A DNA stretch of 64,000 nt from Cytobacillus oceanisediminis (lineage in GTDB: Bacteria; Bacillota; Bacilli; Bacillales; Cytobacillaceae): NCBI RefSeq assembly GCF_003182355.1, contig NZ_QGTW01000008.1, positions 186,001 to 250,000 on the forward strand, read 5' to 3'. Below the pieces are notes generated by a model. That model had not been told where the DNA came from, ran no database searches, and saw nothing but the letters and a program-made list of their open reading frames with translations. The position numbers and the translations under genes are program-made. This document shows positions 62,877 through 64,000 of the stretch, one piece after another. How positions within the stretch are numbered: the first letter of the stretch is position 1; the number at the start of each line of letters is the position of its first letter.

Positions 62877-63632
62877 TTATTTATTCATAAAGCGATCAAC
62901 CTGTTTATGATGCGGTTCACCTTCCCATAAAATGGCACAGCGGCGGATCTCCTGCTCTATCCTTTCTTCTACCTCATTCGCCTTCCATTTTTTCACCATA
63001 ATTTCTTTATAGGCTTTAAGAACATCACTTTCCAGCAAAAGCATTTTATCCAGAAAACTTCTGCAGCCTTCCAGTGCTTCACCCTCATAGATGGAATGCA
63101 CAAAGCCAAGTTCGACCAATTCTTCGGTTGAATATAGACAAGCTTCCATCAGCATTTTCATGGCATTGGCTGGAAGCAGCTTTTCCGTTAGCATTGTACC
63201 TCCACCCCAGCCGGTTGTAATAGCCAAAGTTCCTTGAATAAATCCTGCCCTGGTACCACCCTTAGCAATTCGAAAATCACAGGCAGCTGCAAGTTCACAT
63301 CCCCCTCCAACAGCGGTTCCATTTAGGAAAGCGACTGTCGGTTTAGGCAAGAAAAGCAGTGTCTTCAAGAGGCCTGCCATTCTGCTAAGCATTTCGAATG
63401 CTTCCTTTTCTGTTTTTAACCCATGGAAGGAAGAAAGATCACCTCCAGAGCAAAAAGCCTTGTTTCCTGCCCCAGTAATAGCAAGCGCTTTAACCGATTC
63501 ACTCCCTGCTCTTGATAGTGCCTCCTCCAATCCGTCCATCACTTCATAACTAACGGCATTCCTCTTTTCCGGCCTGTTTATCGTAAAAACTAAAAGTCCC
63601 TCTTCGTGTTCTTCAATTATGTATGGGTCCAT
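62877..63632 (-). CDS. enoyl-CoA hydratase/isomerase family protein
   Basis: The 251-residue crotonase-fold protein has the oxyanion-hole motifs NKAFCSGGDLSSF near residue 60 and VAFLNGTAVGGGCELAAACDF near 101. A catalytic Glu in the usual place (second Glu around residue 143) is not clear: that stretch reads TLAITTGWGGGTMLTEKL. The protein may be an isomerase or hydrolase branch of the family. It has AAAGGAGG seven bases before the ATG. No fatty acid genes are adjacent, though a carboxylase operon is nearby. Confidence 0.85.
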   Translation of the reverse strand: MDPYIIEEHEEGLLVFTINRPEKRNAVSYEVMDGLEEALSRAGSESVKALAITGAGNKAFCSGGDLSSFHGLKTEKEAFEMLSRMAGLLKTLLFLPKPTVAFLNGTAVGGGCELAAACDFRIAKGGTRAGFIQGTLAITTGWGGGTMLTEKLLPANAMKMLMEACLYSTEELVELGFVHSIYEGEALEGCRSFLDKMLLLESDVLKAYKEIMVKKWKANEVEERIEQEIRRCAILWEGEPHHKQVDRFMNK

Positions 63633-63655
63633 TACTGCCTCCTTTTATTTTTACT

Positions 63656-63840
63656 AAGCTCTTTTAAACTTGGCTGTTGATTTCCGCTCCGGGCGCTAAG
63701 CAAGCTGCGGGCGGTCCGAAAGCCTCCTCGGCTACATGCGCCTGCGGGGTCTCCCTTCAAGATCGCTCTTCCGCTTGAGTCTAACGCCTTCCACTCCAAT
63801 CAACAGAGTGCCAAAATCAATATGGACTTTAAAAGAGCTT
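63656..63840 (+). repeat. Interspersed element, copy F with perfect 13-base inverted ends
   Basis: The ends AAGCTCTTTTAAA (63656-63668) and TTTAAAAGAGCTT (63828-63840) are perfectly inverted. Inside are GGCTGTTGATTTCCGCTCCG, GCGGGCGGTCCGAAAGCCTC, GCCTGCGGGGTCTCCC and CACTCCAATCAACAGAGTGC. This copy shows the full structure of the family best. It lies between rpmF and the enoyl-CoA hydratase gene. Confidence 0.88.
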
Positions 63841-63922
63841 TTTACTAAACTATTTTTAATATTAGCAAAACTAAGCGGCTGCTTGTACTCTAAAATGGGA
63901 ATATTACTGCCGAAAAACGACA

Positions 63923-63953
63923 AAAGCACAAGAACATAAAGTTCTTGTGCTTT
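63923..63953 (-). terminator. Rho-independent terminator of rpmF
   Basis: AAAGCACAAGAAC pairs with GTTCTTGTGCTTT in a perfect 13-base stem with a 5-base loop; on the minus strand TGTCGTTTTT follows. It lies 13 bases after the rpmF stop. Confidence 0.9.
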
Positions 63954-63965
63954 GTATCTAAAGGA

Positions 63966-64000
63966 TTAGTCGTTTACTACTTCTTTTCCTTTGTAAGTTC
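63966..64000 (-). CDS. rpmF: 50S ribosomal protein L32, C-terminal fragment (gene continues past window edge)
   Basis: The last 35 bases on the minus strand read TYKGKEVVND then stop, the C-terminal end of ribosomal protein L32 as in other Bacillus. In B. subtilis rpmF is in this neighbourhood (next to ylbN and ylbO). Only the tail is visible, so nothing can be said about the start. Confidence 0.85.
   Translation of the reverse strand, partial: TYKGKEVVND

Noticed and set aside
63732-63929. A 65-codon minus frame near the right edge
   Set aside because: It overlaps interspersed element F and has no ribosome site or likeness to a protein family.

Overview
The window is a low-to-moderate-GC Firmicute chromosome from an endospore-forming member of the Bacillaceae. 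Protein sequences and gene order closely follow Bacillus subtilis from rpmF (right edge) to gmk (left edge), read on the minus strand. Spore-specific genes (sigE, sigG, spoIIGA, spoVD, spoVE, an rsfA-type regulator), bshC (bacillithiol), a meso-DAP type MurE and the PyrR-attenuated pyr operon all fit. A Cytobacillus/Mesobacillus-like genus is my guess only. Nearly every gene is on the minus strand; the exceptions are rqcH/fbpA (5432), hmp (32037) and ylbP (61514).

Left to right: (1) 1-7.2 kb has gmk (partial), remA, yloC, a calcium P-type ATPase, a roughly 830-base spacer holding a 52-base tandem repeat, and rqcH. (2) 7.2-19.3 kb is the complete pyrimidine operon pyrR-pyrP-pyrB-pyrC-carA-carB-pyrK-pyrD-pyrF-pyrE, with a promoter overlapping the rluD stop and three PyrR attenuators. 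(3) 19.3-29 kb holds rluD, lspA, a ylyA-like gene, ileS with an isoleucine T-box, divIVA, ylmH-ylmG-sepF-ylmE-ylmD and ylmC. (4) 29-31.7 kb is the sporulation sigma block sigG-sigE-spoIIGA. (5) 32-33.3 kb is a flavohemoglobin gene with a perfect Fnr/Crp-type palindrome. (6) 33.5-53.9 kb is the division and cell wall (dcw) cluster from mraZ to ftsZ, with internal terminators. (7) 54-64 kb has bshC, a DUF3397 gene, a panE-like gene, a three-gene biotin-dependent acyl-CoA carboxylase operon, ylbP, an rsfA-type regulator, an enoyl-CoA hydratase and the tail of rpmF.

The genes are mostly conserved core functions: pyrimidine supply, peptidoglycan precursor synthesis (murE, mraY, murD, murG, murB), the septal machine (ftsL, divIB, pbpB, ftsA, ftsZ, sepF, divIVA) and the sporulation branch of the same machinery (spoVD, spoVE, spoIIGA-sigE-sigG). 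I found no phage, plasmid, IS transposase, CRISPR array, rRNA or tRNA.

The least explained items are: a 149-residue protein between murE and mraY that looks like a stand-alone Mur-ligase N-terminal domain at the place where murF sits in other bacteria; six copies of a roughly 180-220 base interspersed element, all in one orientation and several inside operons or leaders; a tandem 52-base repeat; a 313-base element with inverted ends; and an Fnr-like site centred exactly 41.5 bases from the predicted hmp start. No defence system or clearly new multi-gene system was seen.
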